Positions 1 to 8,657 of a stretch of 38,012 bases of DNA are shown one piece after another (position 1 is the stretch's first letter; each line of letters starts with the position of its first letter). Under the pieces are notes generated by a model, which did not search any database, had not been told where the DNA came from, and saw only the letters and a program-made list of their open reading frames with translations. The translations under genes were made by a program, and so were the position numbers. The stretch is from an uncultured Pelagibacteraceae bacterium (GTDB lineage Bacteria > Pseudomonadota > Alphaproteobacteria > Pelagibacterales > Pelagibacteraceae), in the NCBI GenBank assembly GCA_902571375.1, contig CACGBP010000007.1, forward strand, positions 1 to 38,012. Reading direction: 5' to 3'.

Positions 1-402
1 AAAGAAACATCTGATAAAAATCATTTAATAATTACAGAATTTCCTATTAACATAAAAAAATTAGTAGAAATTATTAATATAAATTTTCTCAAAAAAAATT
101 ATAGCCTACAATCTAATATTAAAGTCGGCGAGTACGAATTAAATTTAAATTCAAGAATCTTAAAAGCAAATAATATTAGTTTGGAACTTACTGAAATGGA
201 AGCTAATGTAATTTTATTTATAAAAAAATCTAATAAACCAATTAAAATAAAAGATTTGCAAAAAAGTGTTTGGCACCAGGTTGCTGAATTAGAAACCCAT
301 ACAGTTGAGACACATATCTATAGACTAAGAAAAAAGATTAAAGAAAAATTTCAAGATGATGACTTTATTAAAAGTACAAAAAATGGATATGAGATCAATT
401 AA
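1..402 (+). CDS. Response regulator, OmpR-type DNA-binding C-terminus (5' partial)
   Basis: The reading frame is open from the first base of the window, so this is the 3' part of a gene that begins outside it. An initiator inside the window (TTG at 181) is unlikely because the upstream codons continue a sensible protein. About 133 residues are visible: a stretch ending in EFPINIKKLVEIIN that looks like the last helix of a receiver domain, then a winged-helix domain containing LTEMEANVILFI, THTVETHIYRLRKKI (recognition helix) and KNGYEIN (wing). This is the OmpR/PhoB type of transcription factor. The phospho-acceptor Asp lies outside the window, so partner kinase and targets cannot be named. 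The last 14 bases overlap arfA. Confidence 0.8.
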   Translation, partial: KETSDKNHLIITEFPINIKKLVEIININFLKKNYSLQSNIKVGEYELNLNSRILKANNISLELTEMEANVILFIKKSNKPIKIKDLQKSVWHQVAELETHTVETHIYRLRKKIKEKFQDDDFIKSTKNGYEIN

Positions 403-508
403 AAGAAATATTCTTGCAAAAGATTTATTTACAAAGAAGTACAAACAAAGAATTGTTAAACCAAAAAAAGGGAAGGGAAGTTTTAAAAGAAAAAAGATTA
501 AAGTCTAG
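389..508 (+). CDS. arfA: Alternative ribosome-rescue factor ArfA, short form (39 aa)
   Basis: A 39-codon ORF starts with ATG at 389 inside the 3' end of the response regulator gene and ends with TAG at 506-508. The protein is very basic and contains DLFTKKYKQRIVKPKKGKGS, which matches the ArfA core of E. coli (DPLFRQRV then KKGKGSY) and the alphaproteobacterial form RVVKPKKGKGSYRR. ArfA binds stalled ribosomes lacking a stop codon and recruits RF2 to release the peptide. E. coli ArfA has a hydrophobic C-terminal tail removed through mRNA cleavage; here the gene stops nine residues after KGKGS, so it encodes only the active part. Its last 11 bases overlap the 3' end of the convergent PfkB-family gene. 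Translation is probably coupled to the upstream regulator. Confidence 0.8.
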   Translation: MRSIKRNILAKDLFTKKYKQRIVKPKKGKGSFKRKKIKV

Positions 509-1431
509 CGCCAATTTGCTGTATTACTTTTGAGGACATTTCAGTTCCTTTATTTAAGCATTCTTCTTCAGAAAAATCATTCAGATAACCATGAAGATAT
601 CCACTTGCAAATAAATCACCCGCACCTGTTAAATCTACAACATTAAGATTTTTCTTTATTCCTACCTCGGTTACAATATCATTATTTACTGAGATAGCTC
701 CATTTTCTCCTCTTGTAATTATAAGTTTTTTTTTTATCTCTTTAGCGAATGAGATAACTTCTTGAAAATTATTAGCATTGATCAAAGATAAAATCTCTTC
801 TTCATTTGCAAAAGTAATATCTAATTTGTTTTTAACTAATTCTAAAAAATGAGTTTTATGTCTATCTACACAAAATTTATCAGATAATGACATTGCAACT
901 TTACTTGTTCCTCCAATTGCTTTCTCAAAAGCTTTTTGAGGATCTCCTTCATCCCATAAATAACCTTCTAAAAAGATTATTTTACTTTTATTAATGACTT
1001 TCAAATCAATATCATTTTCATTAATTTTTCCAGCAATTCCTAAAAAAGTACACATTGTTCTTTCAGAGTCGGGTGTAATTAGTATCAGACAAGTTCCAGT
1101 AGGGAGTTTTTCTTTTTTCTTATTATAAAAAAAAAAATTAACATTTTCTTTTATGAGGCCGTCTTCATATTTTTTTCCAAAATCATCTTCTGAAATTTTG
1201 CCAATAAAACCAACTTCATTTCCTAGTTGAGATAATCCTACTATTGAGTTTGCAACTGATCCACCTGATATAGTTTTTTCAATTGTAAGGTTGGATGATA
1301 ATTTTTTGAAATTCACTTTCATCAAAAATTAATTTCATTGTACCTTTTGTTAGATTATTATCTGTAATAAAGTTTTCATCCACTCTACAAATTACATCAA
1401 TAATTGCATTTCCTATTCCAAGAATTTTCAT
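498..1431 (-). pseudogene. PfkB-family sugar/adenosine kinase, interrupted by a single-base frameshift
   Basis: The intact C-terminal frame (from about 1323 down to 498) has the ribokinase/PfkB fold: ISGGSVANSIVGLSQLG near the start and the signature DLTGAGDLFASGYLHG, with the catalytic Asp in GAGD, near the end. The N-terminus is in another frame: ATG at 1431 reads MKILGIGNAIIDVICRVDEN, the usual first strand and substrate-binding segment, and continues to DESEFQK before a stop. One extra base in the six-base A run (plus-strand T at 1302-1307) separates the frames; with five, the join reads EFQKLSSNL. The repaired protein would be about 310 residues, normal for an adenosine kinase-like PfkB protein. 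The start is one base past the nth stop, so it is the last gene of the dapB-nth group. It may be a sequencing error or a true lesion; substrate is uncertain. Confidence 0.75.
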
Positions 1432-1432
1432 T

Positions 1433-2086
1433 TTAAGCTTTTTTGGTTTTGACAGGTTTTTTTCTGTTAGGATAACAAGTAGTACATATTTTACAAGTTA
1501 ATCCATAACAATCTCTTGCTTTACAGTATTCTCTTCCATAATAAATTATTTGTAAGTGCAATTTATTCCATTTTTTTTTTGGAAATAATCTTTTAAGATC
1601 TTTTTCAGTTTGAACAACATTCTTGCCATTCGTCAATCCCCATCTCTGAGCTAATCTATGAATATGAGTATCAACTGGGAATGTAGGATATCCAAATCCT
1701 TGTGACATTACTACACTGGCTGTTTTATGACCAACACCAGGTAATTTTTCCAGATCTTCAAAAGTTTTTGGAACGCTATGGTTATATTTTTCAATTAAAA
1801 TTTTTGATAAATTATAGATACTTTTTGCTTTTATTCTGAAGATCCCAATTTTTTTTATTAATTTTTCAATTTTTTTTTTTCCTAATTTTTTAAAATGTTC
1901 AGGTTTATAATATTTTGGGTAAATATACTTTGTTACATTATTAACATTAACATCAGTACATTGAGCAGATAGAAGAACAGAAATAAGTAAAGTAAAAACA
2001 TTTCTGCTTTTTAATGGAACTATAATTTTAGGGTACTCTTTATCTAAAATTTTTAAAACAATCCTGGCTCTTTGTTTCTCATTCAT
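1433..2086 (-). CDS. nth: Endonuclease III (DNA glycosylase/AP lyase)
   Basis: This base-excision repair enzyme removes oxidised pyrimidines and cleaves the AP site. The 217-residue protein has LLSAQCTDVNVNN (about 38-50), the helix-hairpin-helix LPGVGHKTASVV with catalytic Lys121, and FPVDTHIHRLAQRWGL with the catalytic Asp139. The C-terminal iron-sulfur loop is unusual: cysteines at 188, 193, 198, 201 and 204 give C-x4-C-x4-C-x2-C-x2-C rather than the E. coli C-x6-C-x2-C-x5-C. The C-x9-C-x2-C part resembles a subset of bacterial endonuclease III proteins. The start codon shares its last base with the dapB stop (TAATG), so the two are translationally coupled. Confidence 0.92.
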   Translation of the reverse strand: MNEKQRARIVLKILDKEYPKIIVPLKSRNVFTLLISVLLSAQCTDVNVNNVTKYIYPKYYKPEHFKKLGKKKIEKLIKKIGIFRIKAKSIYNLSKILIEKYNHSVPKTFEDLEKLPGVGHKTASVVMSQGFGYPTFPVDTHIHRLAQRWGLTNGKNVVQTEKDLKRLFPKKKWNKLHLQIIYYGREYCKARDCYGLTCKICTTCYPNRKKPVKTKKA

Positions 2087-2863
2087 TATTTGAAATTCAT
2101 GAGATCTCTCATCGAATAAAGTCCAGGCTTTTTATTGATAAGCCATTTTGCAGCAGTGAGAGCACCTTCTGAATATAGAGTTCTATCAAATGCTTCATGA
2201 TTTAAAGTGATTATTTCTTTACCACTTGAGAATTTAACTTCATGCTCTCCAATAATTTCACCTTTTCTCAAAGAATTAAAATTAATTTTTTTTCCATAAG
2301 GAAAGGTTTTTTTGTTCAAATATTTCTTTCCAATTAGATTATAAAAATTTTTATTTTTCCCTACTGCAATTCCTTTTCCAAGCATTAGAGCAGTTCCAGA
2401 CGGATAGTCTTTTTTATGTTTATGATGAATTTCCAAAATTTTACTTAAAAAATTATTTCCAAGAGAATTAGATGCTATTTCAGTTAGATACATTAGAAGA
2501 TTTATACCTAAACTCATATTTCCAGCTTTTAAAATTGGTATTTTCTTAGAAAATTTTTTAATTAAATTTTCCTCTTTTTTGGAAAAAACCTGTAGTACCT
2601 ATAACTACTCTTTTTTTAAGTTTTGATGCTATTTTAAGTACCTGAAATGTACATTTTGGAATTGTAAAATCTATTATTAAATTTGCATTTCTAAATGCTT
2701 CTTCTGTATTTAAACTAATTTTAATATTATTTATTTTTTTTTTAATTATTTTATTTTCAGTAAGAGATATCAATTTAAAGTTTTTATCTTGTCTAGCAGA
2801 TTTGATTAATTGTTGACCCATTCGCCCCATGCAACCAGTAACTGCTAAATTTATTTTTTTCAT
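2086..2863 (-). pseudogene. dapB: 4-hydroxy-tetrahydrodipicolinate reductase, interrupted by a single-base frameshift
   Basis: DapB makes tetrahydrodipicolinate for lysine and peptidoglycan diaminopimelate. The first frame starts with ATG at 2863 (MKKINLAVTGCMGRMGQQLI, the NAD(P)H-binding GxxGxMG loop) and runs to VVIGTTGF, then ends early. The second frame supplies the rest: KKIPILKAGNMSLGINLL, the substrate motif EIHHKHKKDYPSGTAL with the catalytic His-His and Lys, and GEIIGEHEVKF. The break is a six-base run (plus-strand A at 2583-2588); with five, the frames join as GFSKKEENLIKKF. The repaired length is 258 residues, typical of DapB. An upstream initiator at 2914 is rejected because a small membrane ORF ends on the ATG at 2863. 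The gene is normally essential, so a sequence error is the first suspicion. Confidence 0.85.
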
Positions 2864-3030
2864 TAAAAGATAAGATATGTAACTAACACAATAGATACAA
2901 CAATTATAGACCAAAAAAATAAATTTTTAATAAATTGCTCTAGTTTTGAATTAGAACTTAAGAAACCTGGAAGTACTAAAATCAAAACTGCTATCAAGAA
3001 AATAGCAGGTATTATTTGATCAAGACTCAT
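2863..3030 (-). CDS. Small two-helix membrane protein between dnaJ and dapB (55 aa)
   Basis: A 55-codon ORF runs from ATG at 3030, just past the dnaJ stop, to a TAA at 2863-2865 that shares its last base with the dapB ATG (TAATG). The protein starts MSLDQIIPAIFLIAVLILV, has a short polar loop around LSSNSKLEQFIKN, and ends in a second hydrophobic segment, FFWSIIVVSIVLVTYLIF. Two transmembrane helices with both ends on the same side are predicted by eye. Exact abutment on both sides and the coupling signal argue that it is translated. I do not recognise the family and assign no function. Confidence 0.65.
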   Translation of the reverse strand: MSLDQIIPAIFLIAVLILVLPGFLSSNSKLEQFIKNLFFWSIIVVSIVLVTYLIF

Positions 3031-3033
3031 TTA

Positions 3034-4173
3034 TTAATTATTCCAAAAACTTTTAGCTTTTTGAAAAAATTTTTTTATGCTTGGATTAGATTTTTCGTTT
3101 TCAATTTTTCTAAACTTTTCTAGTAGTTCTTTTTGCTCTTTATTTAAAAAAACAGGGACTTCGGTTTTTACTTGCACATAAAGATCACCAAAATCACCTC
3201 TTCTCATAAAGGGCATTCCTTTACCTTTTAATCTAAATTGTTTACCGTTTTGAGTTCCATCAGGTATCTTGATTTTTGCTTTTTTACCATCAATAGTTGG
3301 TATTTCAATTGTAGTCCCTAGAGCAGCATCCGCTATTGAAATTGGGAATTCAAAAAAAAGATTTACATCTGATCTTTTAAATAGATCATGTGATTTTACA
3401 TTTATAAATAGATATAAGTCTCCACTAGCTCCGCCCCTTGTTCCTGCTTCTCCTTTTCCTGCTAATCTAATTCTTGTCCCATCATCTACACCCTTTGGGA
3501 TTGTGACCGAAACTTTCTTTGAGGTTTGTTTATTTCCTTGTCCATTACAGTCATTGCATGGATTTGTTATTTCTTCACCACTTCCTGCGCATTGAGGACA
3601 TGTTTGTTGAACTGTAAAAAAACCTTGATTAGAACGGACTCTTCCATTTCCTCCACAGTATGTACACCTATCAGGACTTGAACCTAGTTTAGAACCATTT
3701 CCTTTGCAAGTATCACATCTTTCCGTAGTAGAGAACTGTATGTTCTGTTTTTTTCCTAGATAGGCTTCTTCTAATGAGATTGAAAGATCATATCTTAGAT
3801 CTGAACCTCTGTTGTTAGAGCTTCGACCTCTTGAACTTCGTCTGCCCCCTCCACCAAAGTCACCAAAAAAATCCTCAAAAATATCAGAAAAATCTGCGCC
3901 ACTAAAACCACCGAAACCTCCAAAACCACCTTTACCACCGCCACCATTTTCAAAAGCAGCATGACCGAAATTATCATAATTTTCTTTTTTTGATTTATCT
4001 GAAAGAACACCATAAGCTTCACTGGCTTCTTTAAATTTATCTTCAGCTGCCTTATCGCCTGGGTTTTTATCTGGATGATATTTAACAGCTAATTTTCTGT
4101 AAGCTGACTTAAGATCCTCTGGACTTGCACTCTTATTAACACCTAAGACATCATAGTAATCTCTTTTAGCCAT
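3034..4173 (-). CDS. dnaJ: Chaperone protein DnaJ (Hsp40)
   Basis: DnaJ delivers unfolded clients to DnaK and stimulates its ATPase. The 379-residue protein has all canonical parts: J domain (1-70) with HPD at 33-35, a Gly/Phe-rich stretch ([14 protein letters not shown]), four zinc-finger repeats ([32 protein letters not shown]), and the two C-terminal client-binding barrels and dimer region. It follows dnaK by 28 bases on the same strand, so it is presumably made from the dnaK heat-shock transcript. Confidence 0.97.
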   Translation of the reverse strand: MAKRDYYDVLGVNKSASPEDLKSAYRKLAVKYHPDKNPGDKAAEDKFKEASEAYGVLSDKSKKENYDNFGHAAFENGGGGKGGFGGFGGFSGADFSDIFEDFFGDFGGGGRRSSRGRSSNNRGSDLRYDLSISLEEAYLGKKQNIQFSTTERCDTCKGNGSKLGSSPDRCTYCGGNGRVRSNQGFFTVQQTCPQCAGSGEEITNPCNDCNGQGNKQTSKKVSVTIPKGVDDGTRIRLAGKGEAGTRGGASGDLYLFINVKSHDLFKRSDVNLFFEFPISIADAALGTTIEIPTIDGKKAKIKIPDGTQNGKQFRLKGKGMPFMRRGDFGDLYVQVKTEVPVFLNKEQKELLEKFRKIENEKSNPSIKKFFQKAKSFWNN

Positions 4174-4201
4174 GTATTTAACCTGGACAAATAGATGTCA
4201 G

Positions 4202-6127
4202 TTAAGCGCTTTTTTCTTTATTCTCGTCTTTTACTTCCTCAAAATCCGCATCAACAACATTATCGTCTTTCTTTCCTTTTTCATCTTTACCATCATCTTT
4301 ACCAGACTCAGGTTTTGTACTTTGTTGTGATTTATATATAGCTTCACCAAGTTTCATTGAAGCTTGTACTAACGTTTCAGTTTTTTTCTTTATGTCTTCA
4401 ATATCCTCTCCTTTTAAAGACTCTTTTAGAGCATTCGATCCATCCTCTATTGCTTTTTTCTCAGCATCTGAAATTTTAGATCCATGTTCTTTTAAATTCT
4501 TTTCTGTTGAATGAATTAAAGTGTCAGCTTGATTTCTAACATCAACTGATTCTCTTTTCTTTTTATCAGCTTCTTTATTAGCCTCAGCATCTTTAACCAT
4601 TTTTTCAATTTCTTCATCACTTAAACCACCTGATGCTTGAATTTGAATTTTTTGTTCCTTTCCAGTTCCTTTATCTTTTGCAGAAACATTAACTATTCCA
4701 TTAGCATCAATATCAAAAGTTACCTCAATTTGAGGAACTCCTCTTGGTGCCGGAGCAATACCAACTAATTCAAAATTACCTAATAATTTATTATCAGTTG
4801 CCATTTCTCTTTCTCCTTGAAGAACTCTAATTGAGACGGCAGGCTGATTGTCTTCAGCAGTAGAAAATACTTGGCTTTTTTTTGTGGGAATTGTTGTGTT
4901 TTTTTCAATAAGCTTTGTAGATACCCCGCCCAGAGTTTCAATTCCTAATGATAGGGGAGTAACGTCCAATAAAAGAACATCCTTAACATCTCCCTGAAGC
5001 ACGCCTGCTTGAATAGCTGCTCCCATAGCGACAACTTCATCAGGATTTACGCTTTTATTCGGCTCTTTACCAAAGAAATCTTTAACTTCATTAATAACTT
5101 TTGGCATTCTAGTCATTCCGCCAACCAAAACTATTTCATCAATATCACTTGCTGAAATACCTGCATCTTTTAATGCTGTTTTGCAAGGTGGTATAGTTCT
5201 AGCAATTAAATCTTCAACTAAAGCTTCAAGTTTTGCTCTAGTCATTTTTAGATTAATATGCTTTGGACCTGTTTTGTCTGCTGTTATGAATGGTAAGTTA
5301 ATATCAGTTTGTTCGGCGGCTGATAATTCGATTTTTGCTTTTTCAGCGGCCTCTTTCAATCTTTGTAAAGCTAGTTTATCAGCTTTAAGATCAATTCCGC
5401 TGTCTTTTTTAAATTCACCAATTAAATATTCTACTACGGCATTATCGAAATCTTCACCACCTAAAAATGTATCTCCATTAGTAGATTTAACTTCGAAAAC
5501 ACCATCACCTAATTCAAGTATTGAAACATCAAAAGTTCCACCACCTAAATCATAAACAGCAATTTTTTTATTTTGTTTCTTATCTAACCCATATGCTAAT
5601 GATGCAGCAGTCGGTTCATTTATAATTCTAAGCACTTCTAATCCAGCAATCTTTCCAGCATCCTTTGTTGCTTGTCTTTGTGCATCATTAAAGTACGCAG
5701 GAACAGTTATAACTGCTTTAGTTACAGCTTGACCCAAGTATTTTTCAGCAGTCTCTTTCATTTTTTGTAGAATAAAAGCAGAGATTTGTGATGGAGAGTA
5801 TTTTTGTCCTTTTGCCTCTATCCATGCATCACCTTTTTCAGAATTTACAATCTTAAAAGGTGCAGCTTCAATATCTTTTTTAACAGTTGGGTCATCAAAA
5901 TTTCTTCCAATTAATCTCTTAACTGCAAAAATAGTATTTTCTGGATTTGTAACCGCTTGTCTTTTTGCTGGTTGACCTATTAATTTTTCATTTTCCTCAG
6001 TAAATGCAACTACTGAAGGAGTTGTTCTCGCACCTTCTGCATTTTCTAGGACCTTTGCCTGTGTTCCTTCCATAATAGCAACACACGAATTTGTTGTACC
6101 TAAATCTATTCCAATTATTTTGCTCAT
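4202..6127 (-). CDS. dnaK: Chaperone protein DnaK (Hsp70)
   Basis: This ATP-driven chaperone has 641 residues. The start [21 protein letters not shown] gives the phosphate-1 loop; [17 protein letters not shown] and [13 protein letters not shown] are the other two Hsp70 signatures; [11 protein letters not shown] and the interdomain linker [19 protein letters not shown] are intact. The substrate-binding domain and helical lid follow, and the acidic tail [16 protein letters not shown] resembles the EEVxD-type end of proteobacterial DnaK. It lies between grpE (62 bases upstream) and dnaJ, the full KJE set. A strong RpoH-type promoter lies directly upstream. Confidence 0.98.
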   Translation of the reverse strand: MSKIIGIDLGTTNSCVAIMEGTQAKVLENAEGARTTPSVVAFTEENEKLIGQPAKRQAVTNPENTIFAVKRLIGRNFDDPTVKKDIEAAPFKIVNSEKGDAWIEAKGQKYSPSQISAFILQKMKETAEKYLGQAVTKAVITVPAYFNDAQRQATKDAGKIAGLEVLRIINEPTAASLAYGLDKKQNKKIAVYDLGGGTFDVSILELGDGVFEVKSTNGDTFLGGEDFDNAVVEYLIGEFKKDSGIDLKADKLALQRLKEAAEKAKIELSAAEQTDINLPFITADKTGPKHINLKMTRAKLEALVEDLIARTIPPCKTALKDAGISASDIDEIVLVGGMTRMPKVINEVKDFFGKEPNKSVNPDEVVAMGAAIQAGVLQGDVKDVLLLDVTPLSLGIETLGGVSTKLIEKNTTIPTKKSQVFSTAEDNQPAVSIRVLQGEREMATDNKLLGNFELVGIAPAPRGVPQIEVTFDIDANGIVNVSAKDKGTGKEQKIQIQASGGLSDEEIEKMVKDAEANKEADKKKRESVDVRNQADTLIHSTEKNLKEHGSKISDAEKKAIEDGSNALKESLKGEDIEDIKKKTETLVQASMKLGEAIYKSQQSTKPESGKDDGKDEKGKKDDNVVDADFEEVKDENKEKSA

Positions 6128-6148
6128 ATATTAATATCTCTCTTTCGT

Positions 6149-6177
6149 CATATAGGGTTTAAATGTAAAACTACAAG
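6149..6177 (-). promoter_or_regulatory. Heat-shock (RpoH-type) promoter for dnaK
   Basis: On the minus strand, CTTG (6177-6174) is followed after exactly 17 bases by CCTATATG (6156-6149). The alphaproteobacterial RpoH consensus is CTTG-N17/18-CYTATNT, so both boxes and the spacing fit. Transcription would start near 6141, giving a short leader with GAGAGA as ribosome binding site before the ATG at 6127. dnaK-dnaJ could thus be induced separately from grpE. Confidence 0.65.
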
Positions 6178-6189
6178 CCAACCTCATAA

Positions 6190-6843
6190 TTATTTATCTT
6201 TTGAATTCTGTTGATTTTCTTCAGTTTTTTCATCTTTTTTAATAGCTTTTTTAGATACTCCAACTAATGAAGGTCTTAGTAGCCTATCTTTTATAGTAAA
6301 GCCTTTTTGAATTTCTTGGATTATTGTCCCTGGTTCTTTCGTATCATCTTCTATTTCTATCATTGCCTGATGAAAGTTTGGATCTAGTTTTTTGTTAAGA
6401 CTTTCAATAGGTTTAATATTATTTTTTTCGAATATAGAAATTAAATCTTTCTTTATAATGTCTAAATGTTCAATCGTTTTTTTTAATGCTTCAGTATCCT
6501 TTAGTTTTTCATCACTTTCTAAAACATGTTTAGAACGATCTAAGTTATCAATTAAGTTTAGCGCCTCTTTGGCAAAACTATAGCCTCCATATTCAAAAGC
6601 ATCGAGTTTTTCTTTTTCAAATCTTCGTCTTTGATTTTCCATTTCAGCAAAAGTTCTTGCTACCTTATCTTCGAGTTCTGCAATTTTTTCTTCTGGAGTA
6701 AGTTCTTTAGTTTTTTCTTCAGACTTTTGGTTTATCTCTTGGTTATTTTCAGGTTGTGAGTTTTCATTAGACTCGCCATTTTTTTCCTCAGGTTCTTTAT
6801 TTTCGTCAAAAGTAGTATTTTTTTGGTTTTCCTCTTTTTCCAT
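6190..6843 (-). CDS. grpE: Nucleotide exchange factor GrpE
   Basis: GrpE releases ADP from DnaK. The 217-residue protein has a long charged N-terminal tail rich in Glu, Asn and Lys (about 1-65), a coiled coil (KIAELEDKVARTFAEMENQRR), then the four-helix and beta-domain region, with FAKEALNLIDNLDRS and LDPNFHQAMIEIEDD, and ends LRPSLVGVSKK, close to the family motif LRPALVGVAK. It is the first gene of the minus-strand grpE-dnaK-dnaJ set and lies 36 bases from the divergent rdgB. The extended acidic tail is longer than the E. coli one but common in alphaproteobacteria. Confidence 0.95.
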   Translation of the reverse strand: MEKEENQKNTTFDENKEPEEKNGESNENSQPENNQEINQKSEEKTKELTPEEKIAELEDKVARTFAEMENQRRRFEKEKLDAFEYGGYSFAKEALNLIDNLDRSKHVLESDEKLKDTEALKKTIEHLDIIKKDLISIFEKNNIKPIESLNKKLDPNFHQAMIEIEDDTKEPGTIIQEIQKGFTIKDRLLRPSLVGVSKKAIKKDEKTEENQQNSKDK

Positions 6844-6879
6844 AACATCTTATATGGTAAGGATTTTAATAATTTCTAG

Positions 6880-7482
6880 ATGGCAAGACAAAAAATTAAA
6901 GAATTATTTATTGGGACTAATAACAAGGGCAAACTGCGAGAAATTAAGAGTTTATTACCAAAAAATATCAAAATTTATTCAATATCTAAATTCAATATTA
7001 AAAGTCCAATTGAAAACGGTAAAACTTTTGAGGAAAACTCGATTATTAAATCAAGATATTTTTCAAAAAAAACTAATCAGATTTGTTTAGCAGATGATTC
7101 AGGCTTAGAAATTGACATTCTAAAAAAGAAACCTGGGATTTATTCAGCAAGGTGGGGTGGTAAAAACTCAGATTTCAAAAAAGCAATTAATAAAGTTTAT
7201 AGAGAGTTAAAAAAAAGGGATAAAAATTGGAAATTAAAAAAAATTAAAGCACGATTTGTATGTGCATTGTCAATTAGTAATCTAAATAAAGTTATAGCTT
7301 GCGTAGTTGGCAAAGTTGAAGGCAGCATTTCAAATATTCCAAAGGGAAATAGAGGTTTTGGTTATGATCCAATTTTTATTCTCTCAGGACAGAAAAAAAC
7401 TTTTGGAGAAATGAATTTTTCTAAAAAAAGCAAACTAGATCATAGGTATAAAGCTTTTAAAAAAATTAAAAAATTTCTGTAA
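6880..7482 (+). CDS. rdgB: dITP/XTP pyrophosphatase (RdgB/HAM1)
   Basis: This enzyme hydrolyses ITP, dITP and XTP to monophosphates, keeping deaminated purines out of DNA and RNA. The 200-residue protein has the family hallmarks FIGTNNKGKLREIKSLL (nucleotide-binding TxNxxK), LADDSGLEIDIL with the catalytic Asp, PGIYSARWGG, and GNRGFGYDPIF with GYDP. I chose the start at 6880 (MARQKIKELFIGTNN) because an upstream ATG at 6854 is in another frame. It overlaps the convergent LpoA-like gene by 17 bases. Next to grpE it repeats the alphaproteobacterial placement of rdgB in the heat-shock region. Confidence 0.95.
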   Translation: MARQKIKELFIGTNNKGKLREIKSLLPKNIKIYSISKFNIKSPIENGKTFEENSIIKSRYFSKKTNQICLADDSGLEIDILKKKPGIYSARWGGKNSDFKKAINKVYRELKKRDKNWKLKKIKARFVCALSISNLNKVIACVVGKVEGSISNIPKGNRGFGYDPIFILSGQKKTFGEMNFSKKSKLDHRYKAFKKIKKFL

Positions 7483-8626
7483 GTTTTCCATTTTCAACTT
7501 TGTAGAAATTAAGTTTATGGTTAATTTTATTATTTTCTATATCAAATACTCCAATCTTACCTTTAAAAGAATTTTTTTTCTTAAACAGAGAAAATGAGTC
7601 ATTATTAGAAAGTTCATTTTTTTTTGATAAATAATAAATAAGTCCTACAAGGTCATAGCTTAATAATGAAAGATAATTTGGGTATTCTTCAAACTCATCA
7701 ACAAATTTTTTTTCAAAATTTTCTAAATTTTTTTTATTTATTGATGGATAATAAATAGGTTGAATAGCCATTTCATTTAATAAACTTTTATCAAACCACT
7801 GATTAAAGGTAATGATATGTTTATTTTTTGGGGATACATCTGTGTAAAGAAGGGAAGTAATTACACTTTTTAAACTTTCATCAAAATCAGAAATTATCAC
7901 AGAGTCGAAATTAACATTTCCGATAGTATATCTTTTATTTAATTTCTCTAATTGTTTTTCCTTATCAAGAAGATCTGAATTCTCTACTCTTCTTATTTCA
8001 TCCTCTAAATTTTGTTTTCTTCTTTTATAATTTGTTATTTTTTCAATTTGAGCAGTAAGTTTGGTTGGTTCAGTGTCATAGACATAGTATTTTGAAACAT
8101 TTATTTTAGATTTATTTAATGCTCTTTTTATTTCATCTTCATACTCTAGGTTTGGTGTTAGAAATATAGTTTTTTTAATTTCATTAGATTTTATAAATTT
8201 TTTAATTGCAGTAAGTTGAGATAATGCATTTATACCAACGCTTACAACATTGTTTGGAAGTTTTAATGTCTTATTTGTGAGTGATAAAAAAGTTATTTCT
8301 TTAATTTCATCTAGTTTAGATAAACTATTATAAAATACTGGTCCTATTACTATTTTTATTCCAATCTCTTTCAATTCAATTGCAGATTTCATAGTTTTAT
8401 CTGGATTGGAGTTGGTGTCTTTTATGTAAATTTCTATACTGTTAGTATTTAAATCTTTTAATGCCAACCTTGTTGATTTAATGATTTGTTCACCAAGTCC
8501 CTTATCATTACCTGTAAGAGGTACTAATAAACCAATTTTAATTTTTTCCTGTGCATAAACTGGTAAAATAAAAATCAAACAAAATATAAAAAAACTTGAT
8601 TGAAGAATTTTAAAAATTTTATTCAT
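7466..8626 (-). CDS. Periplasmic binding protein, penicillin-binding-protein activator (LpoA-like)
   Basis: The 386-residue protein begins with a signal peptide (basic MNKIFK, hydrophobic core to about 22, cleavage near VYAQEK). The mature part has the type-I periplasmic binding fold: IKIGLLVPLTGNDKGLGEQI, IVIGPVFYNSLSKL and a second lobe ending in a C-terminal strand near GKIGVFDIENNKI. This architecture, and divergent placement next to rsmI, matches the LpoA/YraM group of proteobacteria, which activate penicillin-binding proteins. It differs from E. coli LpoA in lacking the N-terminal TPR domain and a lipobox, so it should be soluble in the periplasm. A general amino-acid-binding role cannot be excluded. 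Its 3' end overlaps rdgB. Confidence 0.7.
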   Translation of the reverse strand: MNKIFKILQSSFFIFCLIFILPVYAQEKIKIGLLVPLTGNDKGLGEQIIKSTRLALKDLNTNSIEIYIKDTNSNPDKTMKSAIELKEIGIKIVIGPVFYNSLSKLDEIKEITFLSLTNKTLKLPNNVVSVGINALSQLTAIKKFIKSNEIKKTIFLTPNLEYEDEIKRALNKSKINVSKYYVYDTEPTKLTAQIEKITNYKRRKQNLEDEIRRVENSDLLDKEKQLEKLNKRYTIGNVNFDSVIISDFDESLKSVITSLLYTDVSPKNKHIITFNQWFDKSLLNEMAIQPIYYPSINKKNLENFEKKFVDEFEEYPNYLSLLSYDLVGLIYYLSKKNELSNNDSFSLFKKKNSFKGKIGVFDIENNKINHKLNFYKVENGKLTEIF

Positions 8627-8657
8627 TTTAATGATATTATATTATTTATTTTGAAAT

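Noticed and set aside
2864-2914. Longer dapB start at 2914
   Set aside because: The extension is antisense-free but overlaps the small membrane ORF that ends on the true ATG, and the residues are unlike DapB N-termini.
5181-5555. 124-codon open frame opposite dnaK
   Set aside because: It lies wholly antisense to the conserved DnaK ATPase domain, its frame follows DnaK codon structure, and its product resembles no known protein pattern.
6850-6879. Possible RpoH promoter before grpE (minus strand CTAGAAA and CCATATAA)
   Set aside because: The -35 lacks CTTG, the -10 fits poorly, and the start point would fall on the grpE ATG.
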